NCBI GenBank assembly: GCA_900768995.1
Contig: CAAGEZ010000039.1
Coordinates: 75,166 to 139,165 of the forward strand
DNA from: Oscillospiraceae bacterium
GTDB taxonomy: Bacteria; Bacillota; Clostridia; Oscillospirales; Ruminococcaceae
Length of the DNA stretch: 64,000 nucleotides
Direction of reading: 5' to 3'
The notes beneath the pieces are model-generated. The model worked only from the letters and a program-made list of their open reading frames with translations. It had not been told where the DNA came from and did not search any database. Every line of letters begins with the position of its first letter. Position 1 is the first letter of the stretch. Below, piece after piece: positions 18,050-27,000 of this stretch. The translations under genes and the position numbers were made by a program.

Positions 18050-18193
18050 ATGGAAAGCGTTGCGGCAAAGTCGATACTCCACAAAAACAGAAGCACAGGC
18101 TGGTTCGGCACAGACTACAATATGAACCTGTACCGAGGCTGCTGTCACGGCTGCATTTACTGCGACAGGATTTCTGTATTTATAGCCACTTGA
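18050..18193 (+). pseudogene. Radical-SAM protein (SPL-like) 5' fragment, interrupted by the prophage
   Basis: ATG 18,050 (GTGAGG upstream) opens a protein whose first 39 residues end in YRGCCHGCIYCD, the CxxxCxxC iron-sulfur motif of radical-SAM enzymes of the spore-photoproduct-lyase-like group. After TGCGACAG (about 18,168-18,175) the reading changes to unrelated RISVFIAT and a stop. Intact members continue CDSRSEC and are about 250-300 aa long. The rest of the gene should lie past the right prophage end, outside this window. Confidence 0.85.
18160..18180. other. attL: left prophage/host junction
   Basis: Homology to radical-SAM proteins stops at about 18,175 and minus-strand phage genes begin at 18,234. 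The shared core probably includes TGCGACAG. The exact core needs the right junction, which is outside the window. Confidence 0.7.
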
Positions 18194-18208
18194 TTTATAT
18201 TGATGTAG

Positions 18209-18239
18209 GAATAAAATGCAAATAATTTGCTTTTTATTC
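18209..18239 (-). terminator. Hairpin at the end of the lysis module
   Basis: A 15-bp stem with one mismatch (18,209-18,223 with 18,225-18,239) overlaps the holin stop codon. On the minus strand the 3' arm has a run of Ts inside the stem. Probably the terminator of the late transcript, between the phage genes and attL. Confidence 0.55.
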
Positions 18240-18443
18240 ATCCTTATAATATGCAACCGAGCTTATTCCGAGTATTACACCAAGGAATGTATCGACTGCA
18301 GTAATGGTTCCCACTACCTGCTCTCCGTATGGAAATCCCCAGATAGATGCCAGTGCAAAGTAAAGAGTACCAAGAGCAGGAAGCAGAAACTGCGCAACCC
18401 ACTTAAGAATATCGTAAACCTCGTCATTAAATTTAAATGTCAT
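18234..18443 (-). CDS. Phage holin (r1t-like)
   Basis: 69 aa with two hydrophobic segments (around WVAQFLLPALGTLYFALA and TFLGVILGISSVAYY) and a charged end. It matches the small r1t-type holin pattern. Holins form membrane lesions that let the endolysin reach the wall. ATG 18,443 follows GAGGAGG by about 8 nt. It overlaps the upstream membrane protein gene by 11 nt and is the last gene of the late operon. Confidence 0.82.
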   Translation of the reverse strand: MTFKFNDEVYDILKWVAQFLLPALGTLYFALASIWGFPYGEQVVGTITAVDTFLGVILGISSVAYYKDE

Positions 18444-18777
18444 TATTGTTTTCCTCCTCTCCAATAGGCGGATGAGCCACTATTTTGAGTTTGTTATCAA
18501 CTTCTGTCATAACCCTCTGAGCTGAACCGTTCCCGCCCATTTTTTGATATGGCACAAACAGATAATCGTGGAGATTTTCATACTCATCACGAGTTATCCA
18601 ATCCCCACGCTCCAGATATGTCATTCCTAAAGATAATATTCTGTCGTGTGCAAGTCCTACAAGCATCGTTGTTCTGACATCTTTCTTCTCGGCTTTTTTT
18701 GATATGTAAGTCCACAGCCCTGATGATGCGAGGATAGAACACACAACCGTGACCGCTATCTGTATAAGTTCATTCAA
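18433..18777 (-). CDS. Phage membrane protein of the lysis module
   Basis: 114 aa: one N-terminal membrane segment (IQIAVTVVCSILASSGLWTY) and a charged cytoplasmic part with LAHDRILSLGMTYLERG and LFVPYQKMGGNGSAQRVM. Proteins of this type sit beside holin genes in Firmicutes phages. It may be a second holin or antiholin; this rests on position only. Confidence 0.65.
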   Translation of the reverse strand: MNELIQIAVTVVCSILASSGLWTYISKKAEKKDVRTTMLVGLAHDRILSLGMTYLERGDWITRDEYENLHDYLFVPYQKMGGNGSAQRVMTEVDNKLKIVAHPPIGEEENNNDI

Positions 18778-18792
18778 TTTAGTTCCCCCATA

Positions 18793-19491
18793 TCATTTTG
18801 AACTGTCTATGGCTTTCTCAGAAATAAATCCTCCGTATTCGGGTACATACACCCATCCGGAAGTTATTTTGAGTGTATCCCCACCTTTAACCTGTCGAAT
18901 TATTACACCGTCGGCAGAAGGTGATTTTCTCACATTCCAGTTTCCTTTTTTGACTGTAACTGTTTTCACCGGCATTTTAACCGTTTGTGTTGTGGTAGAG
19001 GTTGTCTTGCCATCATACTCAATAAACGGGCACTTACCCCACCATCTCCAGCCACGACCTTCAAGCTTAGTCTTAACGACGCCGTATTCATGACCGCGAG
19101 CTTCAATGACTTCGCCGTTTCCGATATAAACACCAACATGACCAGACATAAATACAAGTACGCCTGGAATATCAGGCATTGTAGAAATATCTCCTCGCTC
19201 AGCGCAAGCCGCCCTCATACCATTAGCAGAGAGGTCCTGTGCACCGTTATGTTTTGGTGTAGCTGTCGCTGAAGTGGACCATAGATAGCCCTTGATAAGT
19301 CCGACACAATCATGAACTCTTTTCCCGTACTGTGTAGGAAAATCGTTCCATGATGCATAGTATTTCGGATAATCTTTCTTTTTTGTAGTATAGAGATTTG
19401 CTGTTGCCTTGTTACCGAATGTGCCGTACCAGTAAGGAAGACCTAACTGAGCTTTAGCATATTCGACAAGACCAAGATTAGTTTTTGCCAT
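18793..19491 (-). CDS. Endolysin, NlpC/P60 peptidase with SH3b domain
   Basis: 232 aa. The N-terminal NlpC/P60-type domain has the catalytic Cys in RVHDCVGLIKG and His in SGHVGVYIGNGEVIEA, a papain-like amidase or endopeptidase that cuts peptidoglycan stems. After a Thr-rich linker a bacterial SH3 domain (VKKGNWNVRKSPSADG) binds the wall. No signal peptide, so release depends on the holin. ATG 19,491 is set by AAAGGAG 8 nt upstream. Confidence 0.93.
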   Translation of the reverse strand: MAKTNLGLVEYAKAQLGLPYWYGTFGNKATANLYTTKKKDYPKYYASWNDFPTQYGKRVHDCVGLIKGYLWSTSATATPKHNGAQDLSANGMRAACAERGDISTMPDIPGVLVFMSGHVGVYIGNGEVIEARGHEYGVVKTKLEGRGWRWWGKCPFIEYDGKTTSTTTQTVKMPVKTVTVKKGNWNVRKSPSADGVIIRQVKGGDTLKITSGWVYVPEYGGFISEKAIDSSK

Positions 19492-19504
19492 TTTGATCAC
19501 TCCT

Positions 19505-19936
19505 TTAAAATAACTTGTATTTCGGTTTTTCTTCACCGAAGAATAGATATCGAATCCAATCATCCATAAATATTCCTACAGCACTTAATCCGCACCATAG
19601 TAAAGAAGTTTTAAGTGATATTTGTCCTAATAGATTATATGGAACATTTGAATAATCCCAGATATTCCATTTTAAACACATGTTCACTATTATACCGCAT
19701 ACAAATTCTAGTATGGTTGTGATTAAACCGCCGAGTAACATTTGATATAAGAGTGGGGTTTTCCAAGACAATAGCTCATTTATCAAGCCCATGGATATAA
19801 AGCACATACCGCCGAGTATGAACATTGTCCAATGACTCCAACCTCTCCATAATATCTCAAGTATATAATACACCTGTCCTCCGAATAAGAACAAAAATAC
19901 ATACTTAGATATTTCTTTTAGATCTGATTTAGTCAT
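19505..19936 (-). CDS. Four-helix membrane protein (PF06541-like)
   Basis: 143 aa with about four membrane segments. The segment NIWDYSNVPYNLLGQISLK resembles the putative ABC-transporter type IV (CmpB-like) membrane family found in many Clostridia. It sits between tail-fibre genes and the endolysin and overlaps the upstream gene by 8 nt. In this place it could help lysis or alter the host envelope. Neither role is shown by the sequence. Confidence 0.65.
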   Translation of the reverse strand: MTKSDLKEISKYVFLFLFGGQVYYILEILWRGWSHWTMFILGGMCFISMGLINELLSWKTPLLYQMLLGGLITTILEFVCGIIVNMCLKWNIWDYSNVPYNLLGQISLKTSLLWCGLSAVGIFMDDWIRYLFFGEEKPKYKLF

Positions 19937-20495
19937 AAGATATCACCACAGTATCAACCTCATCCAGTGTTGTGCATGTCTTTATCTGTATCTCAACGGC
20001 CTGCTGTGTCGATATCTTTGGTGCAACGTAAGCGGCGATTGTTAAAGATAAAGCTCGTAGACTATCGTAATCCCACGGAACACATTCGCACCCAGTAGAA
20101 TTCCACCGAAGCTGGTAATCAAATCCACCGGCGATGGATCTTTCATATGAGGCAAGATTACTATTTAACAACGACTGTTTTTCTTCAGTACAAGAATAGT
20201 ATTTACCGTCAGTATATAATAAAGGATTATTTGATAACCATTCCGCAAGTTTGATCTTGGATTCGAGAATTCGTTCGCGCTTGCGTTCACTTAAAACAAC
20301 AGTGTTCTCATAAGAGGATTCAACGATATCTGTTACAATATCGTTTTCAGCTACGATTGTGAAATTTGGGTATAGGGAAATTATTTTATTCGCCAGTTCA
20401 GAATCGTCTGGAATTACATAATCGGCATCACCAATCCAGTCTTCGTTTGGGTGATTGGAGTCAGTTATGTATCTTATGTTCTTATAAAGTATCAT
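19929..20495 (-). CDS. DUF4376-type tail fibre accessory protein
   Basis: 188 aa. The C-terminal half (SLRALSLTIAAYVAPKIS through TCTTLDEVDTVVIS) looks like the DUF4376 domain found on phage tail fibre assembly proteins. GAGGTGATATA precedes the ATG. It follows the fibre gene by 9 nt, which fits a chaperone or small fibre part. Confidence 0.65.
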   Translation of the reverse strand: MILYKNIRYITDSNHPNEDWIGDADYVIPDDSELANKIISLYPNFTIVAENDIVTDIVESSYENTVVLSERKRERILESKIKLAEWLSNNPLLYTDGKYYSCTEEKQSLLNSNLASYERSIAGGFDYQLRWNSTGCECVPWDYDSLRALSLTIAAYVAPKISTQQAVEIQIKTCTTLDEVDTVVISYD

Positions 20496-20504
20496 TATAT
20501 CACC

Positions 20505-21386
20505 TCACATTAATCTTATATCTTTAGTTGTATAAGCCTTAACATCGTTAATATATGCTTCCTGGCCCTCAGTGGTACGATTAAATCCAAAATACCCGGT
20601 TTTACCAGAAGGAACTATCATAGACACGGGTGTAGGTGTAGTTTCGAGTGTGGTATTTGCGAACCATTCTCGTCCTGAGCCTTTTTCAAGCATATCTTTC
20701 ATAGTTCCCGTGCCATAACCTGCTTGTATTGTCGGTGCTTTCTTAGCAGCATACACAATAATTTGCGCAGTTATTGAATATGACAAATTATTTTTAAACC
20801 ATATACCAGCAGTTATGTATCCCGCGGAATTTGGTACGGTATTTGCCATACAAACCCATTTCTTATAACCTTCAACAGTTCTTAGAGCTATATTTTCTGA
20901 GTTTAGAATAATTAAACCATTAATAGCGTCAGTAGTATCGGAATTACCGCCATTGGCAGGGAGAGATGTAGGTATTTCAGACTTCTGAGCATACTTTGTG
21001 TCTGATTCAGTTTTCGTATATGAATCTGGCACGTCACTCTTCATAGCATATCGAGCATCCGACTCGGTCTTGGTATATGCATCAACAGTTCCGCCCCCAC
21101 CAGAAGAGGTAGGGGCCTGCTTAAAAGAACATATACCATCTCTCTGGTTATGGATTTCAACCTGACCCTCGCCAAGAATGTATATGGTATCATTATTAGT
21201 TTCAAGTCTTCTTGATTCCTTTGGACCAAGAGAAACTGCACCGTCATCACCCGCTGTGAATGACTCTTCAGTAGATGCATATATGGTAGATGACCCAGTA
21301 TTAAGAATCCAGTAGAATACTCCACTGGTCTCATCAAATTTTATAGGATTTATTCCCGATTTTGTTGCTACTGTTTTTATAAACAT
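20505..21386 (-). CDS. Phage tail fibre/minor structural protein
   Basis: 293 aa. A beta-rich N-terminal domain, a Gly linker, then two copies of the YTKTESDxxYAxKS motif common in trimeric phage fibre shafts, and a C-terminal beta-rich domain that may bind the receptor. AAAAGGAGG lies before the ATG. It is probably part of the host-recognition apparatus. Confidence 0.78.
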   Translation of the reverse strand: MFIKTVATKSGINPIKFDETSGVFYWILNTGSSTIYASTEESFTAGDDGAVSLGPKESRRLETNNDTIYILGEGQVEIHNQRDGICSFKQAPTSSGGGGTVDAYTKTESDARYAMKSDVPDSYTKTESDTKYAQKSEIPTSLPANGGNSDTTDAINGLIILNSENIALRTVEGYKKWVCMANTVPNSAGYITAGIWFKNNLSYSITAQIIVYAAKKAPTIQAGYGTGTMKDMLEKGSGREWFANTTLETTPTPVSMIVPSGKTGYFGFNRTTEGQEAYINDVKAYTTKDIRLM

Positions 21387-21407
21387 AGTAATCCTCCTTT
21401 TGACAGT

Positions 21408-22097
21408 TCAATTTTTTATATTCATTGAATGACCAGCCTCGCCGAAACCTTTTAACTGTGTTTTTGTTCCAGTGTTATGTGTTGTATATCTTTTTTGTCC
21501 TGTTGGGGATGGACTATCATAAGAAATTTGTATATCATAGTCGCCGGTATCAGAATTAACATATACATAATCAACAGCTATATTTGTAATTGCCGATCCA
21601 TATCCTCCACCACCTAAATTATAAGTAAAGCCATTTGAAGAATGAAAATCGATATTCACCTGGGTCCCCGATTGGATTTCAGTAATTTTAACATCGATAT
21701 ATTCATTCTTTGTTGTGTCTGTTATTGTTCCTGCTCCGCCTATAATTTTATAAATATCATCATACGATGTAGTATCTGGAAATGTAAAGCCCTGTTTTTT
21801 CTCAAGCTCAGCTATTTCATCTATTAGATTTTTCTTTTCGTCGTCACAGATGTCTTTCTGAGCTTGTCTACCGTCCTTATCTCCTTCAGTATATCCTTCT
21901 TCATATCCCTCCTGATGTCCGTCCGAATGACCCTTGTTATATCCTTCATCATAACGATCATTCACACCAACGATAACCGTATTATATCCGTCGATATTTG
22001 AAGGGGCGTTATAAACACCGTTTTTACTTACCTGGAGTGTCTCAACGACAACAGTTCGGTCATTCATCATTATGCGACCGGCTTCAGAAAACGTCAT
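21408..22097 (-). CDS. Phage structural protein with GYxxG repeats
   Basis: 229 aa. A stretch of about 35 residues repeats a GYxxGxxxG pattern (GYNKGHSDGHQEGYEEG), followed by a short coiled segment and a beta-rich C-terminus. Such proteins are common next to tail-tip genes in phages of gut Clostridia and are probably baseplate or fibre parts. It overlaps the upstream gene by 4 nt. Confidence 0.65.
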   Translation of the reverse strand: MTFSEAGRIMMNDRTVVVETLQVSKNGVYNAPSNIDGYNTVIVGVNDRYDEGYNKGHSDGHQEGYEEGYTEGDKDGRQAQKDICDDEKKNLIDEIAELEKKQGFTFPDTTSYDDIYKIIGGAGTITDTTKNEYIDVKITEIQSGTQVNIDFHSSNGFTYNLGGGGYGSAITNIAVDYVYVNSDTGDYDIQISYDSPSPTGQKRYTTHNTGTKTQLKGFGEAGHSMNIKN

Positions 22098-22333
22098 GAA
22101 GTTACCTCCTCGATAGTTCTTTTGAAGTTATATCGCTCATTTCCGCTGCCCTCTGCGGTTATGGTTTCTTTCCACCCATCGTAGTAAGCGACGACAGTGT
22201 TATCATCAACTTTAACTATTTTCGTTTCCTCGGTTACAAAGATTGTTTTACCATTTTGAATTTCTACTTTGATAGCTGGACAATCATCAGCATATTGTTT
22301 TACTGGAAATTTTACTTTCTCCAATTCAGCCAT
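22094..22333 (-). CDS. Small hypothetical protein of the tail-tip module
   Basis: 79 aa, beta-rich, without membrane segments. AAGGAG lies before the ATG and the gene is within 1 nt of the tail-tip gene. Not recognised. Confidence 0.6.
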   Translation of the reverse strand: MAELEKVKFPVKQYADDCPAIKVEIQNGKTIFVTEETKIVKVDDNTVVAYYDGWKETITAEGSGNERYNFKRTIEEVTS

Positions 22334-22334
22334 A

Positions 22335-23639
22335 TTATGTCTCCTTTTTCATCTTAAACACAAGAGAAACATTATCAGGTTCAATACTCATTACACCATA
22401 ATCCTGATTCATTGATACCTTTTTATTAAGCTCTTTACGATTCTTTTCAGAATCATTTTGAACTTTTCCTGACAGTTTATCAGAAGCTTTTTTGCTTGCA
22501 GCACTGAATGTATATTTGTTTTTGTCGGGATTAAGCATATCTATCTCTGTTTTCAAACAAACGAAAAAGCGGTCAAGGTTATGAGGTTTGGATATGACTT
22601 TGACACTGGCTCCTGCAACAATCTCATCTGTATCAACATCAAGAAGATGCAAGTCAACTGCATTTATTGTAAAAGTGCTTTCTGTTACGCCTCCGCCAAG
22701 CTCCAAAATTTTTTCACCTGTCGACCTTAGAACACTTCTATCCTCTATGCTGTCAAAATTCACAACCTTATCTATCACGCCGCAACTGCTTTCCAAACCG
22801 GTGGTAATGTAGTAGTTACGATCGATTATCGGGAGTTTACTATCTGCATCGTCCGCATTGTTATCGTTAAATATCGAGATATTACCAGAACCGACAGGGA
22901 CAATACTGCTGTACAGCTCATCTGCAGATAAATATTCCTCAAAATCAATAAGATTTTTCCCAAACTCAATAGTTTGCGAACAAGATGAAAACGGCAACCT
23001 GCCTATTTCAAATGTCGGTTTCACCCATCCATCATCTGTTAAGCTGTATCGAGTCAGAATGGAATAATCATAGTCTTCTATAATTTTGTCCTGGATTTCC
23101 TGAAGTATGGTATTATACGAATCACAACCTGAGATATTGGCTTCTGAAGCTATTATTTCGCCAAATGGACTTATTTTGGCACATCGTTTTTGACTGCATC
23201 GTTTATTATAAAGCTCCATTATGTAATTCAAATGGTCACTTTTATTTACAGGCTTGATGTGATATGTTTTTGTATCGCCGGTTTGAATTTTGTCTTCTTC
23301 GTAGTATCGGAATGGCATAAGGCAAATATCTCCAAGAAACGTAAGTGCCCCTTCACAGGTTATCTGCTTATTGTTATAGAAATCTCGCTTTATGCCATAT
23401 ACTCTGCCAAACCAAACTATTTTGTCTTCATTTTTTATGACAATCATAGTGCTTAACTTATGAATATCATTGTACATTGGGTGACTGTACGGTATAGTAA
23501 AGGACGCTTCGCCTGCCTTGTCGATTTCGACTGCAAACGAAGCCGCCGTAAATATATAGCCTTCATTCACTTTGTCGGGAGAATATAACAAATTCCATGC
23601 TCCGCCACTATTAAGTTCATATGAATAAACACTATACAT
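22335..23639 (-). CDS. Phage tail protein (Tal-like/Gp37-like, tail-tip hub)
   Basis: 434 aa. The N-terminus (WNLLYSPDKVNEGYIF and FTIPYSHPMYNDIHKL) and the following beta domains match the tail-associated hub proteins that attach below Dit (Siphovirus Gp37-like/prophage tail type). The C-terminus has a short helical, charged part. It lies after Dit, as expected. No lytic domain is evident. Confidence 0.78.
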   Translation of the reverse strand: MYSVYSYELNSGGAWNLLYSPDKVNEGYIFTAASFAVEIDKAGEASFTIPYSHPMYNDIHKLSTMIVIKNEDKIVWFGRVYGIKRDFYNNKQITCEGALTFLGDICLMPFRYYEEDKIQTGDTKTYHIKPVNKSDHLNYIMELYNKRCSQKRCAKISPFGEIIASEANISGCDSYNTILQEIQDKIIEDYDYSILTRYSLTDDGWVKPTFEIGRLPFSSCSQTIEFGKNLIDFEEYLSADELYSSIVPVGSGNISIFNDNNADDADSKLPIIDRNYYITTGLESSCGVIDKVVNFDSIEDRSVLRSTGEKILELGGGVTESTFTINAVDLHLLDVDTDEIVAGASVKVISKPHNLDRFFVCLKTEIDMLNPDKNKYTFSAASKKASDKLSGKVQNDSEKNRKELNKKVSMNQDYGVMSIEPDNVSLVFKMKKET

Positions 23640-23653
23640 TTATTTCCACTCCT

Positions 23654-24079
23654 TTACAGACTTTTTCCTGAGCCGTCAATTTTGTATTTATACGGCTTCA
23701 CATCATATTCAATTGTAATTGTAGAATATTGCGGACCTGAGTTCCAATCAGACACATAGTATGTACCGTCATAGTAATACTCAGGGTCATCTTCAAAAAT
23801 CATCTTCATTTTTTTACCATGAAGATAATTCATTATCTCGGAATATAATTCACTCCACTTTCTGAACCCATTTTCCGCTATAAATTCGATACTGCCTGTT
23901 CTGTTTTCATATACAGGTCCGCCCGATACGACATCTGATAGATCCAGGGACCCATCAGCCCCCGGAATATCAACGATGTTTTTCTTTTTATTAGGAGGTT
24001 TCACCAGAGGTCGGGAAGACGGTATCAGATGCCAGTCGTCCCACGTGTTTTTGTCACCGAAAGTTACCGAATAATACAC
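23654..24079 (-). CDS. Distal tail protein (Dit-like)
   Basis: 141 aa starting at GTG 24,079, with AGGAGGGG 7 nt upstream; the start codon follows the tape measure stop directly. DIPGADGSLDLSDVVSGGPVYE is the conserved Dit segment, and the rest is beta-rich. Dit forms the hexamer ring between tail tube and tip. Confidence 0.82.
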   Translation of the reverse strand: MYYSVTFGDKNTWDDWHLIPSSRPLVKPPNKKKNIVDIPGADGSLDLSDVVSGGPVYENRTGSIEFIAENGFRKWSELYSEIMNYLHGKKMKMIFEDDPEYYYDGTYYVSDWNSGPQYSTITIEYDVKPYKYKIDGSGKSL

Positions 24080-27000
24080 TTATACTCCCCTCCTCTGCAT
24101 TGCGTTTACTGTTCCAAGATTTGTGTCAATGGACGTTGAAAGTTCCCCGACTAAGGTACCTGTGTCCATCACGACCTGAAGTCCTGTGATATTGTCGTTA
24201 AGTTTGGTGAGATTATTGTTTATCTCGACCACCCTGTTCTTGATCGTCTTTATCATAGTTGTCACTTCACTGCTCATTGAAGCTGATATCTTACTTGTTT
24301 CACTGACTGTCTTTTTGGTATTGATGGTTGTTTCGTTGGGTGTTTGCTTCATCGCATCAGATACAGCATTGCCTATTGTTGAAACGCCCTTCGTTGCGTT
24401 TGACATATCTACAACAGGTGTGATTGTCGGTGCAAGACTAAGGTCAGAAGATGCAGTTTGACCAACCTGAGAAATGGAACTGCTCACCGATGAAAGGTCG
24501 ATACTGTCAGATATGGAATTGCTGAGACCACTGCCTATAGAATTACCCACGTCAGTAAGGTCGAGTCCGTTCAGGCTGCCAAGTGCCGCATCGCCAAACC
24601 CTGACATACTATCTGCCATTGATGATGTTGCTGTATCAGCAAACTCACCTGTAGCCTTTGAGACCATATCGGTCATTGAACTATCAGTAAGAGCGGTTGC
24701 AAAACCCTCAACGGAATATGAACCTATCTCAGCAAACACCTTTGATGGTGAATGAATACCAAGGAGGTCTTTTATGCCATTGACCGCCGCATCGCCAATA
24801 GATTTAACTGCATCAACAACAGTATTCAGACCGTGTAATAAACCTTCCTTTAATCCCTGTATAACAGCGTCAATCAAATTATCGCAGGCATCAAGCAAAG
24901 GTCCTGTATTATTACGTATGCCGTCAGCCATACCATTGATAAAGTTTATAACCAAATCAACACCGGTCTGAATAACTCTTCCTAAGCCCTCGCCAATAGC
25001 AAGAATAAAGTTATCAAGAATATCAATTGCAACAAGCACAACATCTCCGATGTTATCTGATATAGCCTGCAACAGACTGATCAACATTTTGAGTCCCATA
25101 TCGGCAATTTTGGGTAAATCTTCTGCCAGACGTGAAAGTAAGCTCATTATAAGCTCACCTGCAAGATTTATAAGCTTCGGACCAAACTCTGTGACCAAGT
25201 CAATAAGTCCCTGCAATAAAACACTGCAAAGCTCAAACAACTGCGGACCGATTTCGATGCAGGCTGCTATTATGGATTCGAGTATGACAACAACCGATTC
25301 GACTATAGCGGGAGCAGCTTCTGTAAGAATCGTGCTTATCGACTGTATAAGCAGAACACAGGTCTGAACAATAGTATCTATGCTTGAAGCAACAGCCACA
25401 GTCAGACCTGCAAGACCTACTGACAGCAATGATACTCCAACACCGGCTAAAGCAACAGCACCGCCGAACATCAGCAATCCTGCGGCAAGTGCCAGTATTG
25501 TCGGAACAAGCGGTGTAAGTAATGCTCCTGCCAATGCCATTACACCGAATACTCCTGCTATCATCAGAAGGCTTGTGCCAATTTCGCTAAGTGACATTGT
25601 GCCGAGAATGAGAAGTGCAGGTACAAGCATATTGATAGCTGCAGCCATTACCATTACTGCAAATGCACCGCCGACAGCACCATTAGCAAGATTCATAGCA
25701 AGCACGATTGCCGCCAACGAGCCTGCCATAGCAAGAAGTCCTGTTCCTATCTCAGGCAAAGACATCTGACCGAAGCTGTTCAGTGATTTGGCAAGACTGC
25801 CGATTGCAAGAGCAACTATAAGAAGTCCTGCACCCATACTAACTGCATTCGGTGGCAAAAGATTCAGTGCAACGCCGACCAAAGTAAGAGAGCCCGCCAT
25901 AGACAGAAGTCCCTTACCTATTTCGGCAAGTGACATCGCTCCAAATTTAGCCATAGCCGATGCAAATATATTCATTGCTGCACCAAGAGCAATCATTCCT
26001 ATTGATGTCGAAATGACTTTTGTAGCATCGCCTGTATTATTTACAAACAATGCTGTTTCAGCCAGCAGCACACCGACCCCAAGTAATCCTTTAGCCAGTC
26101 CTGCAAGGTCAAGAGCCGCCATTTTGATTACTGCGGATGACATTATGCTGAGCCCCTGAGCAAGAAGCATCAGACCGAGTCCCTTTCGCAGACCCATACT
26201 GTCTATATCAGTATTGCTCAGGAATAAGCTGAGTCCTGTCAACAAAGCAGATACACCGACAAGACCCTTCAGCAGTCCATCCCAGCTCAAAGCAGACAAA
26301 GCACTCACCGCTGCAGAGAGAATAAGGACAGAAACAGAAACGCCTATGAGCATAGACGCCAGTTTAGCCAGTGAGCCAAAGCCTTCCATTCCGGCTACCT
26401 TTGAAAAGACAGCCATAGAACCCATAAGCTCTCCAAGAAGGGCAGTTACAGTTCCAAGAGCAGTAGCAAGCTTCTGAGAGTCTATGAGTGACAGAACCAG
26501 AAGTGAGCCTGCAAGTATTCCCACTGCCACAGCAATCTTTTTCAGTGTCTCTGCCTGAAGTGACTGCTGAAATGATTCTAGACAGTCCTTAGCACCTCCG
26601 AGAACATCTTTGATATTCTGTAAGATACCTCCTCCGTTATCTACAGCATCACTCAACCCGCCGATAAAGTTCTTTACAGCAAGCAATAATGCCGCCAGAA
26701 GACCTCCGTTGAACATATCAAGAATATTGTCAAAGCTTATATCCTGAACCGAGTCGTTTACAGCCTGAGTTATTCCGTCAAAGGCTACACCCGCAAATTC
26801 GCCTATCTTTGTGAGAATTGGCTTTAGGTTTGAGAATACACTTTTCAGTACATCAATGAACTTTGAGAAAACATTCCCGACAAATTTTATAGAATTGCCC
26901 ATTCCGGATATAACGGAATCAAACATTTTAGCATTTTCAGATGCATTTTCAGTTCTCGCTTTTATCCTTGCTGCAATTGCATCAAAAACTGTGAATACTG

